Source: Aquimarina longa SW024
Lineage (GTDB): Bacteria; Bacteroidota; Bacteroidia; Flavobacteriales; Flavobacteriaceae
Length of the DNA: 64,000 nt
Direction: 5' to 3'
NCBI RefSeq assembly: GCF_001401755.1
Contig: NZ_KQ474099.1
Location: 553,692 to 617,691, forward strand
Shown: positions 54,778-64,000 of the stretch, piece by piece
Layout of the letters: each line of letters opens with the position of its first letter
Position numbering within the stretch: the first letter of the stretch is position 1
Made by a program: the position numbers and the translations under genes
The notes under the pieces: model-generated
What the model saw: the letters and a program-made list of their open reading frames with translations, nothing else
The model's database searches: none
Told to the model about the DNA's origin: nothing

Positions 54778-55188
54778 TTAGCAATGTTCGTTATATGCAT
54801 CTTTAAGGTTATCTGCGATCATCTCTGCAGGGCGTCCTTCAATATGATGACGTTCTAACATATGTACTAGTTCTCCATTTTTGAATAATGCCATAGATGG
54901 TGATGATGGAGGAAATGGCACCATAAATCCACGTGCCTTATCTGTTGCTTCTCTATCAACTCCTGCAAAAACAGTTACTAAATGATCTGGTTTTTTATCA
55001 TTCTCTAACGATGCTTTTGCACCAGGACGAGCATTTGCTGCTGCACATCCACACACTGAGTTTACAACTACTAATGTCGTTCCTTCTTTTGCTATTGCTA
55101 CTTCTACTGATTTTTCTGTATGTAATTCTTCAAAACCAATAGTAGTAAGATCTTCTCGCATTGGTTTTATTAAATCTGCTGGATACAT
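54778..55188 (-). CDS. BrxA/BrxB-family bacilliredoxin
   Basis: A 136-aa YphP/YqiW-type protein. The CGC motif is C46-G-C48 in NSVCGCAAANARPG, and MVPFPPSSPSMALF plus a C-terminal ...EHC are typical. Bacilliredoxins remove bacillithiol from proteins after oxidative stress. Cytoplasmic. A -7 box TAACTTTG lies at 55337-55344 on the minus strand. Confidence 0.93.
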   Translation of the reverse strand: MYPADLIKPMREDLTTIGFEELHTEKSVEVAIAKEGTTLVVVNSVCGCAAANARPGAKASLENDKKPDHLVTVFAGVDREATDKARGFMVPFPPSSPSMALFKNGELVHMLERHHIEGRPAEMIADNLKDAYNEHC

Positions 55189-55529
55189 ATCTTTTATTTT
55201 TTCGTATATTATTAATCCACTACAATTTTTAATTATTAGATGAAATCTATCTAAAATCTTGACTTTTAATTAGAATAAATACTTTGACTATAGTGATTCC
55301 TAATCATCAAGATATATTACATCTTATAATCTGATGCAAAGTTACAAATTATGTACCACATAAAAACAACTGACAAGTCGTCTGAAAAATTCATCTAAAA
55401 TTGCCAAAAAATAAAATCTAATCTACATTTAACTTCTTAATAAATCCAAAGAAAGTTTTATGAATACTAAAACATTAAAAAATACTTTTTTTAATAATTA
55501 ACTTATCTTTGACCCATAAATAAGAATCA
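55189..55529. other. Divergent intergenic region with two candidate promoters
   Basis: 341 bp between the bacilliredoxin and DjlA-like genes. Minus strand: TAACTTTG at 55337-55344. Plus strand: TATCTTTG at 55504-55511, 18 bp before the DjlA-like start. Both match TAnnTTTG; -33 boxes are not clear. Confidence 0.4.
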
Positions 55530-56264
55530 ATGATTAAATGGTTTGCCGCTATATTGGGCTCTATATTTTTCAGATTTCCTGGAGCAATTGCTGGCTTTAT
55601 ACTAGGGAGTTTTCTAGACAGTGCACTACGAAAAAATAATATCGAATTTAAAACGGTTTTTTCACAAAAACCCACAATAACCCCTGCAGATTTTGAACTT
55701 AATTTATTGTCATTATCATCTATCGTTATTAAAGCTGATGGAAAAATAAATCAAACAGAACTCGATTACGTAAGAAGCTATTTTGTAAGTGCCTATGGCA
55801 AAGAGCGGGCTAATGCTACCTTTAGAACGTTTAATGAAGTGATCAAAAATAGGGAGATTTCTGCACAACGTATCTGTATGTATATCAGTCAGCATACCCG
55901 ATATCCTTCTAGATTACAGATCTTACATTTTTTATTTGGTATTGCTAATGCTGATGGAATGGTCAGTACCTCTGAAGCTGAAGAAATTAGAAAAATTGCT
56001 GGTTTTTTACGAATAAATTTTAAAGATTTTGAAAGTATTAAAGCCATGTTCTTTAAAACTGATGACCATGCTTATAAAATTCTAGAAATTGATAAAACTG
56101 CTACTGATACAGAAGTAAAAAAGGCATTTAGATCTATGGCAAAAAAATATCATCCTGATAAAGTACAGCATATGGATGAAATTCATATCAAAGGCGCTGA
56201 GGCCAAATTTAAAGAAGTACAAAAAGCATATGACCAGATTAAAAAAGAACGGGGAATTACTTAA
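55530..56264 (+). CDS. DjlA-like TerB/J-domain co-chaperone
   Basis: A 244-aa protein. An N-terminal membrane segment (MIKWFAAILGSIFFRF and following) is followed by a TerB-type helical domain (~50-180, with KADGKINQTELDYVR and ANADGMVSTSEAEE). A C-terminal J domain has HPD at 208-210. DjlA proteins recruit DnaK at the membrane. Monocistronic by position. Confidence 0.9.
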   Translation: MIKWFAAILGSIFFRFPGAIAGFILGSFLDSALRKNNIEFKTVFSQKPTITPADFELNLLSLSSIVIKADGKINQTELDYVRSYFVSAYGKERANATFRTFNEVIKNREISAQRICMYISQHTRYPSRLQILHFLFGIANADGMVSTSEAEEIRKIAGFLRINFKDFESIKAMFFKTDDHAYKILEIDKTATDTEVKKAFRSMAKKYHPDKVQHMDEIHIKGAEAKFKEVQKAYDQIKKERGIT

Positions 56265-56373
56265 ATCCACGTTATGTAATAAAAATCACATCCTGAACTA
56301 CTGCAAATACTACTTACTTATCACCTTGCTAAGTTTTATAGTTTTATCACAAAGTTATATTACATAATGCATG

Positions 56374-57519
56374 TTAAATCTTAAAAAAACGTTGTGAAAG
56401 CGCTTTTAAAAATTTTCCAGCAGGTAAACTTGTTGTAATTTTAAGATCTTCAAAAAGCGTAGTCTTTTCATCTAGGAATTTTAAAATTTTTGAACTTTTA
56501 TTTTTCTTAAATAAACTCGAAAACAAAGAAGCTCCAATATGATTATCTCGATAAAGTACGTCAATAAAAAGTAAATCATAATACCAAAATCTAGTTTTTT
56601 GATCAAATTTTGAGAAATCTTTAGCTTGTTTCAGAAAAGGAATTAGTTGCTGTACTTTTTTTAATGAATTACTAAATGTATATCCTGTACTAGGTTTGGT
56701 CCATCCTCCAGCAGTACCTATATGTAATACATTTTTAGAATTATACTTATTAAAGTTATAACAGGTCATTGGGATACATCCTTTTTCTTTTTCAGAGATT
56801 TTATATCGAGTAATCCCTTTATTTTGTAAATATTTTTTGATTTCATCTTCATACTCCTGTTCTTCTAAGAGATCTTTAGAAAATAAGGTGTACTCAAACA
56901 GTGCTTCTGTTTCAGAAATAGGGAGCACATACATAAACCGTGTGTTTTCTTTCTGAGCTACTGTAAAATCCATAAAAGTAGCCATCTTAGTATCAAAGGA
57001 AGGTTCTTTTGTCTTTACAAACCATCCAAGAAAATGTTGATTCAAAACAGGATAACGACTCTGATTTTTATATGCTAATGATAGGACTACACTATTAAAG
57101 ACTTTATTTCCTAGATATGCATGAGCGTCTGTTTTTATACTAACAATATCTCCTTGATCTACTATAGAAATGATCTTTTCTTGTATAATCGTTATATTCG
57201 ATTTTTCTTGTAAAACCTTTAAAATAAAATCATAAAAGTCTTTACTTCTAATGAGTTTATAGTAATAAGGTGAAATCACTATTTTTTTTGAAAAATTATC
57301 ACTTCCAAAATAAATAGAATCCCATTTTTTATGTACTATCTCATCCCAAATGCCTGAACCTTTTTCCCAAAAACACCAAGTACGATCATTTTGATTTTTT
57401 AATACTTTATCTATCAGTAAAATCTGCTTTTGATCAAAAAAAGGGTCTAATATCATGTGATACACCAACATTAAACCTGAAGCTCCTGAGCCCGAAATTA
57501 TATAATCGTATTTTTTCAT
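56374..57519 (-). CDS. crtY: Lycopene cyclase family protein
   Basis: A 381-aa FAD-dependent cyclase. The dinucleotide-binding start YDYIISGSGASGLMLVYHM is followed by NDRTWCFWEKG, typical of CrtY-type lycopene cyclases. MTCYNFNKYNSKNVLHIGTA and GGWTKPSTGYTFSNS are C-terminal family motifs. It converts lycopene to beta-carotene, the step before zeaxanthin in yellow flavobacteria. It is away from other carotenoid genes in this window. Confidence 0.9.
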   Translation of the reverse strand: MKKYDYIISGSGASGLMLVYHMILDPFFDQKQILLIDKVLKNQNDRTWCFWEKGSGIWDEIVHKKWDSIYFGSDNFSKKIVISPYYYKLIRSKDFYDFILKVLQEKSNITIIQEKIISIVDQGDIVSIKTDAHAYLGNKVFNSVVLSLAYKNQSRYPVLNQHFLGWFVKTKEPSFDTKMATFMDFTVAQKENTRFMYVLPISETEALFEYTLFSKDLLEEQEYEDEIKKYLQNKGITRYKISEKEKGCIPMTCYNFNKYNSKNVLHIGTAGGWTKPSTGYTFSNSLKKVQQLIPFLKQAKDFSKFDQKTRFWYYDLLFIDVLYRDNHIGASLFSSLFKKNKSSKILKFLDEKTTLFEDLKITTSLPAGKFLKALSQRFFKI

Positions 57520-57626
57520 ATCTTATCAATATAAAATATAAAATGAAAAATTCAAGCATAGTATGTATATGATACTATATTTTGATTCGTTATTTATACA
57601 TGTCAGCATCTAATTATATCAAAATC

Positions 57627-58043
57627 ATGAAAAAAATCATATTTATACTATTCCTATCTATACCATTTATTGCTTTATATGCGCAAGATTCGATAGCGAC
57701 TACTCCTCCAAAAATTATTACAAAACTCAAAATTGGAAATACTGCTACTTTTGATACTAAAAGTATTAAAATCATTAAATTAATAGGTGACTCTAGATGC
57801 CCTGTAGATGCAACTTGTATCTGGGAAGGAGAGGTAACACTATTAGTCGGGTTGTATGAAAATGATGCTCTAAAAGAAGAAAAAGAGCTGGTTTTTTCTA
57901 GTAAAAATATTAACCCAGACCATTTAGAAAAACTATTAACTTCTGGTCAAAAAACTATATATGCACATAGTATAAGTCCTCAGGCCTCTACAGAGGAATC
58001 TATCGATTCTTATGAATATTATCTAAATTTATTGGTGAGATAA
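57627..58043 (+). CDS. Secreted protein of unknown function
   Basis: A 138-aa product. I start at ATG 57627 because it gives a clean signal peptide (MKKIIFILFLSIPFIALYAQ); the frame extends upstream to 57582. The mature part has a conserved pattern DSRCPVDATCIWEGEV, with two Cys likely in a disulfide, shared by many small secreted Bacteroidetes proteins. Role unknown. Confidence 0.8.
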   Translation: MKKIIFILFLSIPFIALYAQDSIATTPPKIITKLKIGNTATFDTKSIKIIKLIGDSRCPVDATCIWEGEVTLLVGLYENDALKEEKELVFSSKNINPDHLEKLLTSGQKTIYAHSISPQASTEESIDSYEYYLNLLVR

Positions 58044-58170
58044 AATTTATACTGTGATTATATAGGTTACAAACACTACATCTAATAACATTACAGTCAT
58101 GGCTGTAATTAGTTAATTTTTAATGCTATTTTTAAAACTTTTTAAAACAGAGTTTTACTAACTTTACCAA

Positions 58171-59097
58171 ATGGTTTCTAACAAGGTAAAAGCTCATTTA
58201 GCGTTATTAAGTGTTAATATTATATATGGAGCAAATTACTTAGTCGCTAAGGGTTTGATGCCTAATAAAATTGAAGCCTCTGCATTGGTATTTCTTCGAA
58301 TTAGTGGTGCTGGATTATTATTCTTGATCCTTAAGCTATTTATTAAAGAAAAAATTGATAGAAAAGATATCACTCGCTTGGCATTATGTGGTTTTTTAGG
58401 GGTTGCGGTTAATCAATTTTTTTCTATGAATGGATTAAGTCTGACTTCTCCTGTAGACGCTGCTATCATTATTACTGCCATACCAATTTTTACAGTAGTC
58501 ATTAGTTATTTTTTATTAAGAGAACCATTAACATCACGACGTATTCTCGGGATATCTATTGGAGGAATAGGAGCTATTTTACTAATATATTTAGGGAATT
58601 CGGGTTTAGGAACAGGCTCTTTATTAGGTAATATTTTTGTCTTTATTAATGCTTTAGCATTTGCATTCTATCTAGTCCTCGTAAAACCACTAATGCTAAA
58701 ATATAAACCTGTTACTGTAATTGTTTGGACGTTTTTATTTGGTTTTATATTTATGTTTCCGTTTTGTGTAGAAAAACTAATGTATACTGATTTTACAGCT
58801 TTTACAGTTCCTAATTGGGTTTCTTTATGTTATGTTGTGATTGGGCCTACTTTTTTAACATATTTACTCAATATGTTTGCATTACAATTCGTAAAACCGA
58901 CTGTTTCTAGCAGCTATATTTATCTTCAACCTGCTATAGCCATGATACTAGTTGCACTTACATCGTATTGGGTTGTCAATAGCCAATATAAAGGGGATCT
59001 TACTATAGGAAAACTATTATGTTGTCTATTAATTTTTAGTGGTGTATATCTAATCAGTAGTGGATCTCTTAAGTGGTTAAAAAATAAAAGAGATTAA
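58171..59097 (+). CDS. EamA/DMT-family transporter
   Basis: A 308-aa membrane protein with about ten transmembrane helices in two EamA repeats (IYGANYLVAKGLMP near the start, and SSSYIYLQPAIAMILVALTS in the second). Drug/metabolite transporter superfamily; exported substrate not predictable. Its stop overlaps the convergent small Cys-rich gene by a few bases. Confidence 0.9.
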   Translation: MVSNKVKAHLALLSVNIIYGANYLVAKGLMPNKIEASALVFLRISGAGLLFLILKLFIKEKIDRKDITRLALCGFLGVAVNQFFSMNGLSLTSPVDAAIIITAIPIFTVVISYFLLREPLTSRRILGISIGGIGAILLIYLGNSGLGTGSLLGNIFVFINALAFAFYLVLVKPLMLKYKPVTVIVWTFLFGFIFMFPFCVEKLMYTDFTAFTVPNWVSLCYVVIGPTFLTYLLNMFALQFVKPTVSSSYIYLQPAIAMILVALTSYWVVNSQYKGDLTIGKLLCCLLIFSGVYLISSGSLKWLKNKRD

Positions 59098-59249
59098 TGA
59101 CAACCACAACCATCACTACCACAAGAGTTTGATGGTTTTTTACTTGCAGAAGAAGTTGAAGAGGTTCTCCAAAAAAACTTCTTAATTAAAAACCCAATTG
59201 CAATTGCAAAAATTAAGATTACTAATATGTTTTGGATTAAAATATTCAT
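59094..59249 (-). CDS. FeoB-associated Cys-rich membrane peptide
   Basis: A 51-aa gene. ATG at 59249, TAA at 59094-59096. One transmembrane helix (ILVILIFAIAIGFLI), then a Ser-rich linker and the tail CGSDGCGCH. This is the FeoB-associated Cys-rich membrane protein pattern. It lies 38 bp after feoB and likely assists ferrous iron uptake. Confidence 0.88.
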   Translation of the reverse strand: MNILIQNILVILIFAIAIGFLIKKFFWRTSSTSSASKKPSNSCGSDGCGCH

Positions 59250-59287
59250 AGTATATATAAGGTTGTATAAAAATACTAAAACTTAAT

Positions 59288-61384
59288 TTATTTTAACACT
59301 TGATATGCAATCAATGCTACTCCATATGCAAAAATACTCATAAAAATAAGTTGCGTCATTGGCCATTTCCATGTATTGGTTTCTCTTTTTACAATAGCCA
59401 ATGTACTCATACATTGCATCGCAAAGGCATAAAACAACAATAAAGAGATACCACTGGCTAAATTAAATAAAGGACCTCCTGTCTGTGAGTTTACCTCTGA
59501 TGCCATCCTATTTTTTATCGTTTCCTCCTCTTCACTCCCTACACTATATATCGTTGCTAATGTTCCTACAAAAACTTCTCTAGCTGCAAAAGAACTAATA
59601 ATCCCAATTCCTATTTTCCAATCATATCCTAGAGGGGATACTATAGGCTCTATTGCCTTACCTGCATACCCAATAAAAGAATACTCGAGTTTATATGATG
59701 CTATTTTATGATCTAATTCTTCTTGTGCTAGATTAGGATGTAACTCTGATATAATCTCTTCGGCATTATTAAAATTCTCATTAGGTCCAAAACTTGCTAA
59801 TACCCATAAGATAATAGAAATTGCCAAAATGATTTTTCCTGCACCAAAAACAAAAGCTTTTGTTTTTTCGATTACATTTATCGCTACATTTTTAAATAAT
59901 GGCACCTTATATCCTGGCATTTCAATTACAAAATAGGATTTACTTTTAATTTTCAGCACCTTATTAAGTATCCATGCTGATCCTACTGCTGTTCCAAAAC
60001 CTAAAAAGTATAGCAACATTAATGTCAGACTCTGGTAACTAAATATCCATCCTACTTTTTCATCAGGAATAACTAATGCAATGATAATTAAGTATACTGG
60101 TAATCGTGCCGCGCAAGTTGTAAATGGAACTACAAGAATTGTGATTAATCTTTCTTTCCAGTTTTCAATATTTCTTGTAGCCATTACTGCAGGAATAGCA
60201 CAGGCTGTACCCGAAACTAACGGCACAACACTTTTACCACTTAATCCAAATCGTCTCATTATTCTATCCATAAGAAAAACTACCCTACTCATATAACCGC
60301 TTTCTTCTAGAATAGAAATAAATAAAAATAGAAATGCTATCTGAGGAATAAAAATAACGATCCCTCCTAATCCAGGAATAATTCCTTCGGTAATCAGATC
60401 AACTAATGGGCCTGATGGTAATATTTCTCTTGTCGCTTCACTAAGCCATGCAAAACTTTCATCAATAAGATCCATAGGATAAGATGACCAATCATAAATT
60501 GCTTGAAACATTACTAAAAGTATTACTAAAAAAATAAAATACCCCCAGAATTTATGAGTCAGTATTCTATCTAGTCTTTCTCGCATTCCTGTAGCTGCTT
60601 TCTGATCTATTGTAAGCCCTTTTTTAAGGATTGTATTAATAAACTGATATCGTTTAATAGTTTCCTTTTGTTGTAATCTTTTAAGTTCACTTTTAGATTT
60701 AATTTCAAAATCAGAAGTTATAGATATTTCTTGCTTATCTACTTTTCTAAAATTAATATCCTGTGTGATTACTAACCATAGTTTATATAATGATTGATCA
60801 GGAAATGCTTTTTGTAATTTATCAAAATACTCCGGAGCAAAAGATAGTGCATTAACACAAGGTTTTTTAGACAACGACGTATACGATTCTATTAGTTCTT
60901 TTAACTTATCTATACCTTCGCTTTTGCGAGCACTAATTAAGGCTATTTTTGTATTTAATTCTTTTTCTAACAGAGGAATATCTAATGAAATCCCTTTTTT
61001 AATCATACGATCTGCCATGTTGATTACTAAAATCGTAGGAATTTCTAAATCTTTAATCTGCGTAAAAAGAAGCAAATTTCGTTTAAGGTTTTCTACATCA
61101 CTTACTACTACAGCAACATCAGGGAAATCTTTATCACTTCTATTAAGTAACAACTCTATAACTACATTTTCATCTAATGAAGATGCATTTAAACTATAAG
61201 TTCCTGGTAAATCTAAGATATGTGCTTTAACACCACGAGATAGTTTACAAACTCCTTCTTTTTTCTCTACGGTAATCCCTGGGTAATTTCCAACTTGTTG
61301 ATTAAGTCCTGTCAGCAAATTAAAAACAGATGTCTTTCCGGTATTTGGATTGCCGATGAGTGAAACTTTAATTTGCTTGGCCAT
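59288..61384 (-). CDS. feoB: Ferrous iron transporter B
   Basis: A 698-aa polytopic protein. The N-terminal GTPase has GNPNTGKTS (11-19) and the G3 DLPG in ILDLPGTYSL. The C-terminal part carries about ten helices with the Gate motifs (SGTACAIPAVMATR, and FTTCAARLPVYL). It imports Fe2+ across the inner membrane. It lies 14 bp after feoA in one operon. Confidence 0.95.
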   Translation of the reverse strand: MAKQIKVSLIGNPNTGKTSVFNLLTGLNQQVGNYPGITVEKKEGVCKLSRGVKAHILDLPGTYSLNASSLDENVVIELLLNRSDKDFPDVAVVVSDVENLKRNLLLFTQIKDLEIPTILVINMADRMIKKGISLDIPLLEKELNTKIALISARKSEGIDKLKELIESYTSLSKKPCVNALSFAPEYFDKLQKAFPDQSLYKLWLVITQDINFRKVDKQEISITSDFEIKSKSELKRLQQKETIKRYQFINTILKKGLTIDQKAATGMRERLDRILTHKFWGYFIFLVILLVMFQAIYDWSSYPMDLIDESFAWLSEATREILPSGPLVDLITEGIIPGLGGIVIFIPQIAFLFLFISILEESGYMSRVVFLMDRIMRRFGLSGKSVVPLVSGTACAIPAVMATRNIENWKERLITILVVPFTTCAARLPVYLIIIALVIPDEKVGWIFSYQSLTLMLLYFLGFGTAVGSAWILNKVLKIKSKSYFVIEMPGYKVPLFKNVAINVIEKTKAFVFGAGKIILAISIILWVLASFGPNENFNNAEEIISELHPNLAQEELDHKIASYKLEYSFIGYAGKAIEPIVSPLGYDWKIGIGIISSFAAREVFVGTLATIYSVGSEEEETIKNRMASEVNSQTGGPLFNLASGISLLLFYAFAMQCMSTLAIVKRETNTWKWPMTQLIFMSIFAYGVALIAYQVLK

Positions 61385-61398
61385 AAAAAGAAATGCTG

Positions 61399-61626
61399 TT
61401 ATATAATTTCGACTTCAATCTGAGCAGCAATTTCTTTACGGATTGCAAGATGACTACCATTTATATTAAGATACATAGGACATTGAAAAGGAGCTATCTG
61501 TAGTAACTCGACTTCGTTTCCTGGTAAACACCCCATCTCTAACAACTTAAGCGGAATACTATCCGAAGTAATTTCACTAATTAAAGCACGTTGACCTCGC
61601 TTAAGCGTAGCAATTGTAGTCTTCAA
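61399..61626 (-). CDS. feoA: FeoA-family protein
   Basis: A 75-aa SH3-like protein (LKRGQRALISEI, LLEMGCLPGNEVELLQIAP). It starts with TTG at 61626 because the in-frame codon two positions upstream is a stop. It supports FeoB. A candidate -7 box TACTTTTG lies at 61655-61662. Confidence 0.9.
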   Translation of the reverse strand: MKTTIATLKRGQRALISEITSDSIPLKLLEMGCLPGNEVELLQIAPFQCPMYLNINGSHLAIRKEIAAQIEVEII

Positions 61627-61654
61627 AATTTATTTAGATTAATTTTAAACAAAG

Positions 61655-61662
61655 CAAAAGTA
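61655..61662 (-). promoter_or_regulatory. Candidate -7 box of the feo operon
   Basis: Minus strand TACTTTTG, a full match to TAnnTTTG, 28 bp before the feoA start. The -33 element is not clear. Confidence 0.35.
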
Positions 61663-61733
61663 ATGTAAAAAACTCTATTGAAAAAGTTAAAGCTTTAAAA
61701 TAAAACTCTTGTCACAACAGGAAAAAGGTTCTC

Positions 61734-62405
61734 TTACTTATTTTCGTTTTTTAGAACAGAGATATCTTCTAATAACTGATCAATATCTTCTGGTTTCGTA
61801 CCATCATAAAAACCTCTAATCCGTTTTTTTGTATCAACAAGAATAAAGTTCTCAGTATGCACCATATCATAAGGGCCGCCATCTCCATCAGACTTAGCCG
61901 CCAAATATGATTTACGTGCTAGATCATAAATTTCTTTTTTATTGCCCGTAACTAGGTTCCATTTAGTATCATCTACCCCTTTTTCAATAGCATATCTTTT
62001 TAATCTGGCAACACTATCTATTTCTGGGGTTACAGAATGAGAAAGCAGTAGTACTTCTTGATCATCTTGTAATCTATCCTGAATTTCTTTCATATGCCCA
62101 GTCATAATAGGACAAATCGTTTGGCAAGTAGTAAAGAAAAAATCCGCTACATAAATTTTGTCTTTATAGTTCTGTTGGGTTATCTCTTCGCCATTTTGAT
62201 TCGTCAACTTAAAATCCGAAATTTTGTGATATTTACGCACATCTTGCACAGTAGTATCAACCAACTCTGTATTAACCATATCCGGTTCATATACAGGCAG
62301 AATTCGGTTAGGTTTAAGAATAGAATATATTATAGAAATGATAATAGCGGATAATACAAAAAGTACTACTGCAAAAAATTTATATTTAGAAAAAAATTGA
62401 AGCAT
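61734..62405 (-). CDS. SCO-family copper chaperone/thioredoxin-like protein
   Basis: A 223-aa membrane-anchored protein (one helix, residues ~10-30). The Cu-binding C94-x3-C98-P is in FTTCQTICP, and H183 in MVHTENF completes the site. SCO proteins deliver copper to or reduce the CuA site of cytochrome c oxidase. A -7 like TAATTTTG lies at 62424-62431. Confidence 0.92.
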   Translation of the reverse strand: MLQFFSKYKFFAVVLFVLSAIIISIIYSILKPNRILPVYEPDMVNTELVDTTVQDVRKYHKISDFKLTNQNGEEITQQNYKDKIYVADFFFTTCQTICPIMTGHMKEIQDRLQDDQEVLLLSHSVTPEIDSVARLKRYAIEKGVDDTKWNLVTGNKKEIYDLARKSYLAAKSDGDGGPYDMVHTENFILVDTKKRIRGFYDGTKPEDIDQLLEDISVLKNENK

Positions 62406-62528
62406 ACTAAATTATTGTGTTCGCAAAATTACAAGTATTATCAATATCTAAGCCTTATATTTTCATTAAAAAAATCCTAAATCCTAGAACTGTATAGCAG
62501 ATTTTTTTCATATACTCTTCTAAAAGGT

Positions 62529-62536
62529 TACTTTTG
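62529..62536 (+). promoter_or_regulatory. Candidate -7 box of rseP
   Basis: TACTTTTG, matching TAnnTTTG, 28 bp before the rseP start codon. No clear -33 box. Confidence 0.35.
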
Positions 62537-62564
62537 CGTGATTTAATTTTGAATATACGACTAT

Positions 62565-63917
62565 ATGAGTCCATTTTTTATAAAAGCGATACAATTACTA
62601 TTAAGTTTATCTCTTCTGATAGTATTACATGAATTAGGGCATTTTATTCCTGCTAAACTATTTAAAACAAGAGTAGAGAAATTCTATTTGTTTTTTGATG
62701 TAAAATTCTCATTATTCAAGAAAAAAATAGGTGAAACTGTATATGGTATTGGTTGGCTACCATTAGGAGGATATGTAAAAATTGCTGGAATGATTGATGA
62801 AAGCATGGATAAAGAGCAAATGGCTGGACCACCACAACCATGGGAATTTAGATCTAAACCTGCTTGGCAACGATTGATTATAATGTTAGGTGGAGTAACT
62901 GTCAATTTTATTCTGGCAATACTAATTTATGCAGGAATTGCATATACTTATGGTGATAAATTTATCAAAGCAGATAGCCTAAAAGATGGGTTCCATGTTT
63001 CTAACACCGAGATAGGAGATAAACTAGGTATACAAACAGGTGATAATATAATTACAGTAGATGGTAATCCTGTAAAAGAATTTAGCAAATTACCTTTAGA
63101 AATTATCAATGGTAGCCAGTTTACTATAAAAAGAGATGGAGCTACTATTACAAAAGAGATTCCTGTTGATTTCATAGCTAAATTATTAGATATGGAAGAA
63201 AAAACTTCTTTTATAGAACCTCGGGTACCTTTTATTATCGCTGATGTCCCTAAAGAATCTCATAACACAGGAATTGATTTAAACAAAGGGGATGAAATTA
63301 TAGCAATCAACAACCAAAAGGTAACCTATCTTGATCAGATACTTCCTACCATTAATCAAAACAAAGGAGGCTCTGTATTGCTATTAGTAAAAAGCACTAC
63401 TGGACAAGAAAAAACGATTACTGCCAAAATAAATGAAAATGGTAAGATCGGAGTAGTCAGAAATATCGATTATACAGAATTAGAAAAAAGAGGATTACTT
63501 ACTATAGAAACAATTGAATATTCTTTTTTACAGTCTATCCCAGCAGGTATTCATAAGGGTGTATCTATTCTTAGCAGTTATGTTAAGCAAATGAAAAAGA
63601 TATTTAACCCTAAAACAGGAGCATATAAAGGTGTAGGAGGATTTGGTGCTATAGGAGGTCTTTTTCCTGATCAATGGAACTGGGGAGCTTTTTGGAGTAC
63701 TACTGCTTTCATATCAATTATTTTAGCTTTTATGAACATATTACCTATACCTGCATTAGATGGTGGACATGTAATGTTTTTATTATATGAAATTATTACT
63801 GGTAAAAAACCAAATGATAAATTCATGGAATATGCACAACTAGCTGGCTTTATAATACTAATTACTCTATTACTGTTTGCAAACGGTAATGATGTCTATA
63901 AAGCTATTTTTGAGTAG
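62565..63917 (+). CDS. rseP: RIP metalloprotease RseP
   Basis: A 450-aa site-2 protease. The zinc motif HELGH is at 22-26 in the first helix. Two PDZ-like domains lie in the middle (GDKLGIQTGDNIITVDGNP; DLNKGDEIIAINNQKV), and NILPIPALDGGHVMF near the C-terminus supplies the third zinc ligand. It cleaves anti-sigma factors or remnant signal peptides within the membrane. Confidence 0.95.
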   Translation: MSPFFIKAIQLLLSLSLLIVLHELGHFIPAKLFKTRVEKFYLFFDVKFSLFKKKIGETVYGIGWLPLGGYVKIAGMIDESMDKEQMAGPPQPWEFRSKPAWQRLIIMLGGVTVNFILAILIYAGIAYTYGDKFIKADSLKDGFHVSNTEIGDKLGIQTGDNIITVDGNPVKEFSKLPLEIINGSQFTIKRDGATITKEIPVDFIAKLLDMEEKTSFIEPRVPFIIADVPKESHNTGIDLNKGDEIIAINNQKVTYLDQILPTINQNKGGSVLLLVKSTTGQEKTITAKINENGKIGVVRNIDYTELEKRGLLTIETIEYSFLQSIPAGIHKGVSILSSYVKQMKKIFNPKTGAYKGVGGFGAIGGLFPDQWNWGAFWSTTAFISIILAFMNILPIPALDGGHVMFLLYEIITGKKPNDKFMEYAQLAGFIILITLLLFANGNDVYKAIFE

Positions 63918-63958
63918 GCTTACTCTTGCTAGAATATTTAGCAAATAATATATATCGA

Positions 63959-64000
63959 AACAGCGATTAAAAATATTTTTAATCGCTGTTTTTTTATTTT
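63959..64000 (+). terminator. Rho-independent terminator after rseP
   Basis: A perfect 16-bp palindrome AACAGCGATTAAAAAT / ATTTTTAATCGCTGTT (63959-63990), followed by TTTTTATTTT. It lies about 40 bp past the rseP stop. Confidence 0.92.

Noticed and set aside
58090-58110. Hairpin ATTACAG/CTGTAAT as terminator of the secreted protein gene
   Set aside because: Stem is short and not followed directly by a T-run; left out as too weak.

Overview
The window looks like chromosome from a marine member of the Bacteroidetes, most likely Flavobacteriaceae (an Aquimarina/Tenacibaculum-type organism). This is inferred from the AT-rich base composition, weak Shine-Dalgarno sites, TAnnTTTG-type -7 boxes, an acyl-ACP desaturase, bacilliredoxin, CrtY lycopene cyclase, the FeoA/FeoB/Cys-rich-peptide set and SCO-RseP housekeeping genes. 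No tRNA, rRNA, CRISPR array or insertion sequence was recognised.

The centrepiece (about 1 to 49.4 kb, all minus strand) is an extracellular contractile injection system (eCIS, Afp/PVC/AlgoCIS type). In transcription order from 49403 downward it holds a DUF4255 cap protein, an unknown 440-aa protein, the sheath, two unknown coiled-coil proteins, the tube (Afp1-like), an Afp5-like tube protein, a 53-aa DUF5908 protein, a LysM protein (Afp7), a VgrG-like spike (Afp8), PAAR tip (Afp10), gp25 (Afp9), a baseplate J-like protein (Afp11), a giant 2366-aa Afp12-like protein, the tape measure protein, and a small membrane protein. Gaps are tiny or overlapping. No AAA+ ATPase (Afp15) and no recognisable fibre (Afp13) lie in the window. 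A PAS/LuxR-type regulator sits just upstream of the first structural gene.

The structural operon runs into an array of very large cargo genes, each followed within a few bases by a small immunity-like gene. Toxin D (RGH-type nuclease) is followed by a SUKH-like protein, toxin C (ADP-ribosyltransferase-like) by a helical protein, toxin B (AHH nuclease) by an immunity protein plus a tandem duplicate of toxin tail and immunity gene, and toxin A (RGH-type nuclease) by a SUKH-like protein. All share an almost identical first ~66 residues, and A, C and D carry a DUF4157 domain with HELTH. The cargo genes start with GTG or TTG directly after an in-frame stop. Beyond toxin A lie a vanadium-haloperoxidase-family gene, an orphan ParA ATPase, and the 5' end of another cargo gene that leaves the window at base 1.

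The gaps between cassettes are not empty. They hold a border element repeated three times, an 80-bp block repeated before the haloperoxidase and before toxin C, and degenerate tandem repeats with a common core at an exact 63-bp period in one gap and a ~42-bp period in the other. I read the array as a modular toxin/immunity cassette system that feeds one injection particle and is reshuffled by recombination in the shared leader and gap sequences.

From 49.6 to 64 kb the genes are ordinary chromosome: radical SAM protein, HD phosphohydrolase, acyl-ACP desaturase, PlsC acyltransferase, bacilliredoxin, DjlA-like co-chaperone, lycopene cyclase, a secreted protein, a DMT transporter, the feo iron operon, SCO protein and RseP, ending in a clear terminator.
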